Below, in pieces: positions 56,964 to 64,000 of a DNA stretch of 64,000 nucleotides. The number at the start of each line of letters is the position of its first letter. The stretch's first letter is position 1. The translations under genes and the position numbers were made by a program. The notes under the pieces are model-generated. The model saw nothing but the letters and a program-made list of their open reading frames with translations, was not told where the DNA came from and made no database searches. Origin of the DNA: Sphingomonadaceae bacterium (GTDB lineage: Bacteria; Pseudomonadota; Alphaproteobacteria; Sphingomonadales; Sphingomonadaceae). The stretch is from NCBI GenBank assembly GCA_947473355.1, contig CANJCQ010000004.1, positions 1 through 64,000 of the forward strand. Reading direction: 5' to 3'.

Positions 56964-57317
56964 TCATCGGATGAACTCCACCCTTGAGCACAATCCGCCC
57001 TCGAAGGAATAGACGGCCACCACCTCAAACGGCTCGACCAATTCCGAGCCATCGCTGGCAGGGCCGCGCGTCACATATTCGCGGAACAGGACGTAATCGC
57101 CGATGGCCTGCCTTTCGCGGATCTCGGCCTTGTTCTGCGGCCACTTGGCGAATGCGGCGGCGAGCCCCGTGCGGGTGCCCTGCTTGCCTTCGCGCAGCAC
57201 CGCACCGCGATAGTTCGCCTCGCAGGCGTCATCGGTCATCAACGACACATAGGCGTCGGCATCCTGCGCGTTGTAATGCGCGATCATCTGTTCGGCGATG
57301 GCGAGGTGGTTAGGCAT
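56964..57317 (-). CDS. SnoaL/NTF2-like small protein inside the nuo operon
   Basis: The 117-residue protein has the SnoaL-like (NTF2 fold) pattern: AIAEQMIAHYNAQDADAYVSLMTDD at the N-terminus, a central RTGLAAAF segment, and C-terminal strands ending FEVVAVYSFEGGLCSRVEFI. Such proteins are small hydrolase/isomerase-like or ligand-binding cones; no function can be read here. ATG overlaps the upstream gene stop by one base (TAATG), so it is translated with the CxxC protein. Not a complex I subunit. Confidence 0.72.
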   Translation of the reverse strand: MPNHLAIAEQMIAHYNAQDADAYVSLMTDDACEANYRGAVLREGKQGTRTGLAAAFAKWPQNKAEIRERQAIGDYVLFREYVTRGPASDGSELVEPFEVVAVYSFEGGLCSRVEFIR

Positions 57318-57823
57318 TAGGCAAGCTCCCAATCGCCGATCGGAAACTCATTTTCGCATTCCTTGCATACGCCGCTCAGTCCGAGTGCGTCGTAAAGATC
57401 ACCTAATACTGCTTTGAAATCATCATCCAACTCCGCCAGTTCCCGGGGGTCGTCGTAGTCGATATTGTAAAAAATGCTCGCTTTGAGCCGCAGGTCACGC
57501 CCATTGCATTCAGGGCATTCCACCAATTCATAATCGGGATTTTGAAGACAGGCTGCTCCGCCGCAGAGCTTCCCATCATAGCCATCTGTCTGGCTGTTGA
57601 AAATTTCCTTGGAGGCTCCGCAACCTTGACAGGTAAACTGAACTGGGTCGAGCCATGTTTTCTGATCTGGCCATTTGCCCGCCAGTATATTCAAATGGTC
57701 GTTTCCGCAGGCACATTGGAAGGTGCGATGAAGGATGACGCCTTCCACTACCATTGCCGTTGTCTGAAGACCGTCAAAGTTCGTCGGCTGACGATCTTTT
57801 GCCTTTAGGGCCATCATGTTCAC
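57317..57823 (-). CDS. cysteine-rich zinc-ribbon-like protein inside the nuo operon
   Basis: The 168-residue product has ten cysteines in five close pairs: C37-x-C39, C65-xx-C68, C87 and C92, C103-xx-C106, and C153-xx-C156. This is typical of zinc ribbons or rubredoxin-like knuckles. The middle contains an acidic stretch ([17 protein letters not shown]). I do not recognise the family. The GTG at 57823 overlaps the nuoD stop (GTGA); ATGs at 57817 and 57814 are alternatives. A role in complex I assembly is conjecture from position. Confidence 0.68.
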   Translation of the reverse strand: MNMMALKAKDRQPTNFDGLQTTAMVVEGVILHRTFQCACGNDHLNILAGKWPDQKTWLDPVQFTCQGCGASKEIFNSQTDGYDGKLCGGAACLQNPDYELVECPECNGRDLRLKASIFYNIDYDDPRELAELDDDFKAVLGDLYDALGLSGVCKECENEFPIGDWELA

Positions 57824-59031
57824 CGGTCACACTCCCCGAACACGATATCCAGCGCGCCCAGAATCGCCGTTGCGTCGGGCAACATGTGCCCCCGGCTCAT
57901 GAAATCCATCGCCTGCAAATGGCTGAACGCCGTCGGGCGGATCTTGCAGCGATAGGGCTTGTTGCTGCCGTCGCTCACCAGATAGACGCCGAACTCCCCC
58001 TTGGGGCTTTCGGTGCCGACATAGACCTCGCCCGCCGGGACGTGGAAGCCCTCGGTGTAGAGCTTGAAGTGGTGGATCAGCGCTTCCATCGAGCTTTTCA
58101 TCTCGGCGCGCTTTGGAGGAACTACCTTGCGATCATCGGAGGCCACCGGGCCTTCGGGCATTTCGGCGAGGCACTGTTTCATTATGCGCGCGGACTGGCG
58201 CACTTCCTCGACGCGGACCATGAACCGGTCATAGCAATCTCCGCGCGTGCCGACCGGGACTTCGAAGTCCATCTTGGCATAGGCATCGTAAGGCTGGCTC
58301 TTGCGCAGATCCCATGCAATGCCGCTGCCCCGGATCATCGGGCCGGAGAAGCCCCAGCGCACCGCGTCGTCCTTGCTGATCGTCGCGATATCGACATTGC
58401 GCTGCTTGAAGATGCGGTTGTCGACCACCAGGCTCATCGCGTCGTTGAACAATGTCGGCAGGCGGGTGTCGAGCCAGTCGTGGATATCGAACAGCAGCTT
58501 GTTGGGCACATCCTGATGCACCCCGCCGGGGCGGAACCAGGCCATGTGCATGCGGGCGCCGGCTGCGCGCTCGAAGAAATTGAGGCAATCCTCGCGGATT
58601 TCGAACAGCCACAGGTTTGGCGTCATCGCGCCGACATCCATGACATGGCTGCCGAGATTGAGCATGTGGTTGCAGATGCGGGTCAGCTCGGCGAACAGCA
58701 CCCGCAGATATTGCGCGCGGATCGGCACTTCGATGTTGAGCAGCTTTTCGATGGCGAGCACATAGGAGTGCTCCATCGCCAGCGGGCTGCAATAATCGAG
58801 CCGGTCAAAATAGGGCAGCGCCTGCAGGTAGGTCTTGTGCTCGATCAGCTTTTCGGTGCCGCGATGCAGCAGGCCGACATGGCAATCAATCCGCTCGATG
58901 ATCTCGCCATCAAGCTCCATCACCATGCGCAGCACGCCGTGCGCGGCGGGGTGCTGCGGGCCGAAGTTTATGGTGTAGTTGGTGATTACCTCGTCGCCGG
59001 TGGTGGGGGCGTGGTCGAGTTGCATGCTCAT
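57820..59031 (-). CDS. nuoD: NADH-quinone oxidoreductase subunit D
   Basis: NuoD is the 49-kDa-type subunit forming the quinone pocket with NuoB. The 403-residue product has [21 protein letters not shown] with the quinone-ligating histidine, [28 protein letters not shown] and the C-terminal [12 protein letters not shown] 59031 has GGAGG eight bases upstream, which decides the start over an in-frame codon at 59046. Separate from nuoC, unlike the fused form of enterobacteria. Confidence 0.97.
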   Translation of the reverse strand: MSMQLDHAPTTGDEVITNYTINFGPQHPAAHGVLRMVMELDGEIIERIDCHVGLLHRGTEKLIEHKTYLQALPYFDRLDYCSPLAMEHSYVLAIEKLLNIEVPIRAQYLRVLFAELTRICNHMLNLGSHVMDVGAMTPNLWLFEIREDCLNFFERAAGARMHMAWFRPGGVHQDVPNKLLFDIHDWLDTRLPTLFNDAMSLVVDNRIFKQRNVDIATISKDDAVRWGFSGPMIRGSGIAWDLRKSQPYDAYAKMDFEVPVGTRGDCYDRFMVRVEEVRQSARIMKQCLAEMPEGPVASDDRKVVPPKRAEMKSSMEALIHHFKLYTEGFHVPAGEVYVGTESPKGEFGVYLVSDGSNKPYRCKIRPTAFSHLQAMDFMSRGHMLPDATAILGALDIVFGECDR

Positions 59032-59059
59032 GCGGGCAGCCTCCAAACCCGAACAATCC

Positions 59060-59198
59060 CGTCACCCTGAACTTGTTTCAGGGCCCATTGGGCAGCAAGC
59101 TCAGGTGTCTGGCTCAAAGCCCGACGGCGCGGTTTGCTTAGAACCGGCATTTGCGGGGCAAACCGAGGAATGGGTCCTGAAACAAGTTCAGGATGACG
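59060..59198. repeat. 140-bp palindromic repeat, copy F (nuoC/nuoD spacer)
   Basis: The left arm CGTCACCCTGAACTTGTTTC is intact, while the right arm has drifted (GGTCCTGAAACAAGTTCAGG then ATGACG). The core (GACGGCGCGGTTTGCTTAG) links it loosely to the B/D subtype. It fills the spacer between nuoC and nuoD. Confidence 0.85.
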
Positions 59199-59215
59199 AT
59201 GAATGATAAGGGAGG

Positions 59216-59971
59216 TCATTTGCTTTCTCCCTTGGGTTTTCTCGGCGCAGCGGGCTTCTTCGGCGCGGCCGGAGCCTTAGGCGCAGCCTTGGCCTTCACC
59301 GGCGCAGGGGCCGGAGCAGCAGGCGGCGGTGCGGGTGGAGGCGGTGGCGGCGCGGCGGGTGCCTTTTCGTCGCCGGGCAAAACGTATTCCGCGCCTTCCC
59401 AGGGGCTCATGAAATCGAACTGCCTAAGGTCCTGCGCCAGCTCGACCGGTTCATAGACCACGCGCTGGTCTTCCTCGGAATAGCGCAGCTCGACATAGCC
59501 GGTCAGCGGAAAATCCTTGCGGAAGGGATGACCCTCAAAGCCATAGTCGGTGAGGATGCGGCGCAGGTCCTGGTTGCCGGCGAAGATCACGCCAAACATG
59601 TCGAACACCTCGCGCTCCAGCCAGCCCGCGACCGGCCACAAGGTGGTGACGGTGGGCACCGGGGTATTCTCGGCGGCGTGAACCTTGACCACAATGCGGT
59701 GGTTTTTGGTCAGGCTGAGCAGGCAATAATTGCACTCGAAACGTTCGGCCCGCTCGGGGTAATCGACCCCGGCGATTTCCATCAGCTGCTGGTATTGATA
59801 CTCGTCGCGCAAAAGGCGCAGCGCGTTCTCGATCTGGTCGCGCTGGACAGTCAGGACGACCTCGCCGTGCTCTTCCTTTGCCGAAACGAGCATCGGGCCG
59901 AGCGCCTTGGACAGCGCGTCTAGAACGCCGAGGCTGGAGGCGAATTTGGGGGCGGAATGGACCACGCTCAC
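59216..59971 (-). CDS. nuoC: NADH-quinone oxidoreductase subunit C
   Basis: NuoC is the 30-kDa-type peripheral subunit. The 251-residue product has the family signature [43 protein letters not shown] (core [10 protein letters not shown] and [10 protein letters not shown]). Residues 199-251 are an unusual Pro/Ala/Lys tail (runs of six prolines, then [18 protein letters not shown]) beyond the normal end. The GTG start overlaps the nuoB stop (GTGA). Confidence 0.95.
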   Translation of the reverse strand: MSVVHSAPKFASSLGVLDALSKALGPMLVSAKEEHGEVVLTVQRDQIENALRLLRDEYQYQQLMEIAGVDYPERAERFECNYCLLSLTKNHRIVVKVHAAENTPVPTVTTLWPVAGWLEREVFDMFGVIFAGNQDLRRILTDYGFEGHPFRKDFPLTGYVELRYSEEDQRVVYEPVELAQDLRQFDFMSPWEGAEYVLPGDEKAPAAPPPPPPAPPPAAPAPAPVKAKAAPKAPAAPKKPAAPRKPKGESK

Positions 59972-60519
59972 CGCTCAATCGTCCCCACCCGGCGGATCTT
60001 GCGCTGCAATTGCATTACGCCATAGAGCAGCGCCTCAGCGGTCGGCGGGCAGCCGGGTACATAGATATCCACCGGCACGATCCGGTCGCAGCCGCGCACG
60101 ACGCTGTAGGAATAGTGATAATAGCCGCCGCCATTGGCGCAGCTGCCCATCGAGATGACGTATTTCGGGTCACTCATCTGGTCATAGACCTTGCGCAGCG
60201 CCGGGGCCATCTTGTTGCACAGCGTGCCCGCGACGATCATCACGTCGCTCTGACGCGGGCTGGCGCGCGGGGCGACGCCGAAGCGTTCCATGTCATAGCG
60301 CGGCATGTTGACGTGGATCATCTCGACCGCGCAGCAGGCGAGGCCGAAGGTCATCCACCACAGCGAGCCAGTGCGTGCCCACTGGAACAGGTCTTCCGTG
60401 GAGGCGACAAGGAAGCCCTTGTCCTGGACCTGCGAATTGAGGTCGAGAAAGAAGTCCTGGTTCGGCGGGACGATGGGCGAGCCAGGAGCGGGCGTAAGAA
60501 TGTTTTGGGGCGTACTCAT
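59968..60519 (-). CDS. nuoB: NADH-quinone oxidoreductase subunit B
   Basis: NuoB holds cluster N2, the last electron donor to quinone. The 183-residue product has the tandem cysteines [10 protein letters not shown], then [21 protein letters not shown] and [15 protein letters not shown], giving all four N2 ligands. The ATG at 60519 overlaps the nuoA stop (ATGA); the frame upstream only shadows nuoA. Confidence 0.97.
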   Translation of the reverse strand: MSTPQNILTPAPGSPIVPPNQDFFLDLNSQVQDKGFLVASTEDLFQWARTGSLWWMTFGLACCAVEMIHVNMPRYDMERFGVAPRASPRQSDVMIVAGTLCNKMAPALRKVYDQMSDPKYVISMGSCANGGGYYHYSYSVVRGCDRIVPVDIYVPGCPPTAEALLYGVMQLQRKIRRVGTIER

Positions 60520-60890
60520 TCCCAGTCCAACGCTCCCTTTTTCCAGGCATAGATATAGCCGATGATCAGTTCGCCGAGGAAAACCATCATGGTGATCCAA
60601 CCGGCCCAGCCCGTCTCCTTCAGGCTGACAGCCCAGGGGAACAGGAACGCGGCTTCAAGGTCAAACACGATGAACAGGATGGCCACCAGATAGAAGCGCA
60701 CGTCAAACTGGCTGCGCGGATCTTCGAAAGCGGGAAAGCCGCATTCGTATTCGCTGAGCTTGGCGGCATTGGGGTTATGCGCGCCAGTGAGATAGGAGAC
60801 GCCGATAGGCAGGAACACCAGCGCGGCGGACAGACCGACGGCGATGAACAGGAAGATCATGATCGGCAGATATTGCGACAGGTCTACCAC
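60516..60890 (-). CDS. nuoA: NADH-quinone oxidoreductase subunit A
   Basis: The 124-residue membrane subunit has three helices, the conserved [21 protein letters not shown] loop (short form [18 protein letters not shown]) and helix 2 with [18 protein letters not shown] 60890 is the start because AAAGGA lies six bases upstream and the protein then has standard length; the frame runs further up without support. First gene of the nuo operon; the operon promoter must lie in the ~200-bp spacer to the divergent thiolase gene. Confidence 0.94.
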   Translation of the reverse strand: MVDLSQYLPIMIFLFIAVGLSAALVFLPIGVSYLTGAHNPNAAKLSEYECGFPAFEDPRSQFDVRFYLVAILFIVFDLEAAFLFPWAVSLKETGWAGWITMMVFLGELIIGYIYAWKKGALDWE

Positions 60891-61087
60891 ATTGTGTCCT
60901 TTGGGGTTCTGACTCGTCAGTTTGAACAATGACCCGCGCCCTAGTCCGCAGCCGTGCGGGGCGCAAGTGGGGGAAATGCGGGAAATGGAGGACTATTCCC
61001 GATTTTGATGATGCCATTGCTTTTGCCGCAGTGCAACATTAACTGACCCTCATCCAAATCGCTTCGTGACTCGAAAGATTTTTCCAG

Positions 61088-62281
61088 ATGTCCCAGTTTT
61101 CCGCCGCTGATCCCGTCGTTTTCCTGTCCTATGCCCGCACCGCGATGGGCGGCCTTTCCGGCGTTTTCGCCGATGCATCGGCCACCGATCTTGGCGCGAC
61201 GGCGGTCAAGGCGGCGGTTGAGCGCAGCGGAGTAGCAGGTGAGGATTTCGAGCGCATCTATATGGGCTGCGTGCTGCCCGCCGGTCTCGGCCAGGCCCCT
61301 GCCCGCCAGGCCGCGCTGAAGGCTGGCCTGCCGATCTCGGTCGAAGCGACGACTGTCGGCAAGGTCTGCGGCTCGGGCATGCAGACGGTGATCATGGCCG
61401 CCGAAGCGCTGGGTTCCGGTTCAATCGACATGGTGATTGCCGGCGGCATGGAAAGCATGACCAATGCGCCCTACCTGCTCAAGAAGCACCGCTCCGGCGC
61501 GCGCGCTGGGCATGACACAGTCTATGACCACATGTTTCTCGACGGGCTGGAAGATGCTTACGATGGCGGCTCGATGGGCAGCTTCGCCCAGGCCGTCGCC
61601 GACGAATACCAGCTGACCCGCGAAGCGCAGGACGCCTATTCGATCGAATCGCTGCGCCGCGCGCAGGATGCTATCGCGACGGGTGCATTCGACAGCGAAC
61701 TTGTGCCAGTAACGGTCAAGACCCGCGGCGGCGATGTCGTGGTCGATAAGGACGAGCAGCCCGGCAAGGGCCGCCCGGACAAAATCCCGACGCTGAAGCC
61801 CGCTTTCGCCAAGGACGGCACGATCACTGCCGCCAGCTCCAGCTCGATTTCAGACGGCGCGGCCGCCGTGGTGATGACCCGGCAGAGCGTCGCCGATGCC
61901 AAGGGGCTGACCCCGGTTGCCCGCCTCGTCGCGCTCGCCGCCCACGCCCACCAGCCGCAGCGCTTCCCGACTACGCCGATTGCTGCGATCAACAAGCTGC
62001 TCGCCAAGGCCGGCTGGCAAATCGGCGATGTCGACCTGTTCGAGATCAACGAGGCATTTGCCTGCGTCGCCATGTTCGCGATGAAGGACCTCGGCATTCC
62101 GCACGAGAAGATCAACGTCAACGGCGGCGCCACGGCACTCGGCCATCCGATTGGTGCCAGCGGCACCCGGATCATCACCACGCTGATCGGGGCGCTGAAG
62201 CACAAGGGTTTGAAGCGCGGGGTTGCCTCGCTGTGCATCGGCGGCGGCGAAGCGACGGCTGTGGCGATCGAGCTGGTATGA
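61088..62281 (+). CDS. acetyl-CoA C-acetyltransferase (thiolase)
   Basis: The 397-residue thiolase has the acyl-accepting Cys94 in VGKVCGSGMQT, the NEAFA segment (EINEAFACVAMFAM), the GHPIGASG histidine motif and the C-terminal catalytic CIGGGEATA. This marks the biosynthetic/degradative acetyl-CoA acetyltransferase group (PhaA/AtoB), which condenses two acetyl-CoA or cleaves acetoacetyl-CoA. Substrate range cannot be fixed. It is divergent from nuoA. Confidence 0.92.
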   Translation: MSQFSAADPVVFLSYARTAMGGLSGVFADASATDLGATAVKAAVERSGVAGEDFERIYMGCVLPAGLGQAPARQAALKAGLPISVEATTVGKVCGSGMQTVIMAAEALGSGSIDMVIAGGMESMTNAPYLLKKHRSGARAGHDTVYDHMFLDGLEDAYDGGSMGSFAQAVADEYQLTREAQDAYSIESLRRAQDAIATGAFDSELVPVTVKTRGGDVVVDKDEQPGKGRPDKIPTLKPAFAKDGTITAASSSSISDGAAAVVMTRQSVADAKGLTPVARLVALAAHAHQPQRFPTTPIAAINKLLAKAGWQIGDVDLFEINEAFACVAMFAMKDLGIPHEKINVNGGATALGHPIGASGTRIITTLIGALKHKGLKRGVASLCIGGGEATAVAIELV

Positions 62282-62366
62282 TCGCGGGGATGCTTGCCTG
62301 AACGCTTGTGGGCGCAGCGGGACAATGTTAGCCCTGCCGCCTCGCAGTAACAGGAAAGCCCGACTC

Positions 62367-62780
62367 ATGCGCAAGATAGTTTCAATCGCCGCCATCGCCC
62401 TGCTTGGGCTCGCCATTGCTGGTTGCAGCAAGCCCGCATCGGAGCCCGAGGCTTCGGCAAGTTCAGACGCAGCCGCCCCCAGCGAAGCCGCAGTCTGGAC
62501 CCCTGCCCTGCCCGCGCCTGGCAAATACGAAGTCACCACAAGTGATGGCAAGCCCGACGGCACGACCGAAATCCGCGCCGATATGGGTTACACCGACACT
62601 CCGCCAAAGGGCCTCGCCGAATCCGGTGTCGTCAAGCTGACCGATGGCAAGGTCTGCTTCGATCCCTCAGGCAAGACCGCTCCGGACCGCTGCTACACCG
62701 AAAGCGTACGCGCCGCTGACGGTAGCTTCACCGCAACCGACGACAAGGGTGTGACGGTCAACGTCAAGCCTGCTGCCTGA
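62367..62780 (+). CDS. small lipoprotein of unknown function
   Basis: The 137-residue product has a lipoprotein signal peptide (MRKIVSIAAIALLGLAIAGC) with the lipobox IAGC, so Cys20 should be lipidated. An Ala/Ser/Glu-rich spacer follows (to ~residue 45), then a compact domain with GKYEVTTSDGKPDG, KVCFDPSGK and DRCYTESV. Two cysteines in that domain could form a disulfide. No family recognised. Upstream frame only shadows the thiolase end. Confidence 0.72.
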   Translation: MRKIVSIAAIALLGLAIAGCSKPASEPEASASSDAAAPSEAAVWTPALPAPGKYEVTTSDGKPDGTTEIRADMGYTDTPPKGLAESGVVKLTDGKVCFDPSGKTAPDRCYTESVRAADGSFTATDDKGVTVNVKPAA

Positions 62781-62814
62781 TAGAATCTGCTAAATAGGGG
62801 GGTGCGGGCAGGCT

Positions 62815-63288
62815 TTAGGGCTGCCCCGCCCCCCACAGCCGGTCCTGCTCGACAAAGCCGCCCCGGGTGCCGAGATCGAGCTGGCACCAGCCGCCCGTGC
62901 AATTGCCCAACTTGCCGGTGACGCCGGGTGCCAGTCGCCACATCAGCTTGGCGCCGACCCGGGGCTTGTCGCGCATGTCGGCCGGGTCATTGCCCGCAAC
63001 AATTGCGCCACGATCAGGCGTCAGGAACTGCGCCAACACCCAGCCGGTGGTGCCGCCCGGATCCTGTACAAACCGCCAGCCCTCTTTCAATCGCAAAACC
63101 TTGAGCGGCAGATGTTTGCGGCGATAGACCCAGCTTATACGGTAGTCCTCGCCTGGCCCCACTCGCATATTGACTTCATCGACCCGCAGCGATGCCCAAT
63201 AGGGCACGGCCCGGTCAGCTGCTGAGGCGGGTGTCCCAACCAGCACTGCTGCAAGCATGACACAAAAAAGACTCGGGAACCTGAACAT
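62815..63288 (-). CDS. secreted bacterial SH3-domain protein
   Basis: The 157-residue product has a signal peptide (MFRFPSLFCVMLAAVLVGTP, cleavage near ASAA) and two SH3-like repeats: VNMRVGPGEDYRISWVYRRKHLPLKV (RVGPG core) with GWRFVQD and GTTGWVL, then a second ending GNCTGGWCQLDLGTRGGFV. The pattern is that of the DUF1058/bacterial SH3 family, thought to bind peptidoglycan. Convergent with the lipoprotein gene. Confidence 0.85.
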   Translation of the reverse strand: MFRFPSLFCVMLAAVLVGTPASAADRAVPYWASLRVDEVNMRVGPGEDYRISWVYRRKHLPLKVLRLKEGWRFVQDPGGTTGWVLAQFLTPDRGAIVAGNDPADMRDKPRVGAKLMWRLAPGVTGKLGNCTGGWCQLDLGTRGGFVEQDRLWGAGQP

Positions 63289-63366
63289 GGCGACACTTAA
63301 CCACGCTCCCCGCCGCGCATCAAGGCTGCTTGACCCTTCCCCTGTCCGGGCATAGCGCCTTGCGCC

Positions 63367-64000
63367 ATGACCAGCCCGAACCTGCCTCCGCCGCAGCCCC
63401 GCTCAAAGGGCAAGCCCCGCGTCATCGTCACGCGCAGGCTGATGCCTGCGGTCGAGGCGCGGCTCAGTGAGTTGTTCGATGCCGAGCTCAACCACGACGA
63501 CGAACCGCTGGACCGCGAGGGCCTGATCGCGGCCATGAACGCGGCCGATGTGCTGGTGCCGACAGTCACCGACCGCATCGACGCTGCGATGATTGCCGAG
63601 GCGGGCGAGCGGCTGCAACTGATTGCCAGCTTCGGTGCGGGGACTGACCATATCGACATCGCCGCAGCCCGGGCGCGCAAGATCATCGTCACCAATACAC
63701 CGGGCGTGCTGACCGACGATACCGCCGATCTGACCATGGCGCTGATCATTGCGGTACCGCGCCGTCTGGCCGAAGGCGTGCGCATGCTGCAGCAGGGCGA
63801 GTGGCACGGCTGGGCCCCTACAGGCCTGCTCGGCCACAGGCTGGGCGGCAGGGTGCTGGCAATCGTCGGCATGGGGCGGATCGGACAGGCTGTGGCCCAC
63901 CGCGCGCGGGCTTTCGGGCTCGATGTGGTCTATCACAACCGAAGCCGCCTGCCCGCTTCGCTCGAGAACATGCTCGGCGCGCGTTATGAGCCCGATCTCG
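63367..64000 (+). CDS. D-isomer-specific 2-hydroxyacid dehydrogenase, N-terminal part (partial)
   Basis: The gene starts at ATG 63367 and runs off the window after about 211 codons. The translation shows the catalytic-domain segment LQLIASFGAGTDHIDIAAAR, TPGVLTDDTADLTMALI and the NAD-binding motif GRVLAIVGMGRIGQAVAHRA. This fits glyoxylate/hydroxypyruvate reductase or a related D-2-hydroxyacid dehydrogenase. The catalytic His/Glu region lies beyond the window. Confidence 0.88.
   Translation, partial: MTSPNLPPPQPRSKGKPRVIVTRRLMPAVEARLSELFDAELNHDDEPLDREGLIAAMNAADVLVPTVTDRIDAAMIAEAGERLQLIASFGAGTDHIDIAAARARKIIVTNTPGVLTDDTADLTMALIIAVPRRLAEGVRMLQQGEWHGWAPTGLLGHRLGGRVLAIVGMGRIGQAVAHRARAFGLDVVYHNRSRLPASLENMLGARYEPDL

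Noticed and set aside
50118..59198. Possible CRISPR array from repeated units
   Set aside because: Repeats are 140-bp palindromes kilobases apart, not short direct repeats with regular spacers; no cas genes.
1..64000. tRNA or rRNA genes
   Set aside because: Spacers were read for cloverleaf-like sequences and rRNA motifs and none was convincing; a tRNAscan run was not possible.

Overview
The window is a GC-rich chromosomal segment of an alphaproteobacterium, most likely a member of the Sphingomonadales (Erythrobacter or Novosphingobium type). The evidence is a full hopanoid locus next to dxs, a nuoA-N operon ending in birA-coaX-rnj-DUF1467, the trpC-moaC-moeA-lexA-comEC-gltX-gltA neighbourhood, and a LexA box of the alphaproteobacterial GTTC-N7-GTTC type. 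Species cannot be fixed from the sequence alone. Almost everything is chromosomal core; no prophage, integrase, transposase, CRISPR array, rRNA or tRNA gene was seen.

Region 1 (1-20.4 kb) covers hopanoid synthesis and trafficking. The end of dxs and a DUF2141 protein are followed by hpnM (-) and hpnH (+). A tightly coupled minus-strand operon hpnA-B-C-D-E-shc-G makes hopene from farnesyl diphosphate and starts the side chain together with HpnH. Then come plus-strand hpnI(copy 1)-hpnJ-mlaA and a minus-strand operon hpnI(copy 2)-hpnK-hpnL, which build glucosamine/cyclitol head groups. The RND exporter hpnN and a PilZ protein close the region. Hpn proteins, MlaA and HpnM together make a synthesis-plus-outer-membrane-delivery module.

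Region 2 (20.4-34.9 kb) is central metabolism and information genes: lpdA, an AT-rich island, a thioesterase and the pyruvate dehydrogenase E2 gene on the minus strand; then usp, trpC, a VOC protein, moaC, moeA and SOS-regulated lexA on the plus strand. An 800-bp spacer after lexA holds a MITE-like element and an unexplained promoter-bearing stretch. comEC (-) and gltX-gltA (+) follow.

Region 3 (34.9-41.3 kb) is a four-gene minus-strand operon that is not a recognised system: an Hpt-like protein and a histidine-kinase-like protein that have both lost the phosphoacceptor histidine, flanking a membrane protein and a helical protein of unknown family. Divergent from it is a long membrane-anchored coiled-coil protein.

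Region 4 (41.3-60.9 kb) is respiratory complex I (nuoA to nuoN, minus strand), interrupted between nuoD and nuoE by two small accessory genes, and followed by birA, coaX, rnj and a DUF1467 gene. Region 5 (61-64 kb) holds an acetyl-CoA acetyltransferase, a small lipoprotein, an SH3 protein and the start of a 2-hydroxyacid dehydrogenase.

The most unusual aspect at the DNA level is the density of palindromic repeats. Six copies of a ~140-bp inverted repeat occur, five of them in nuo spacers and one nested in a larger element with its own inverted ends and flanking direct repeats. A different palindrome sits in frame inside hpnI copy 1, and a third type abuts shc and supplies its Shine-Dalgarno sequence.
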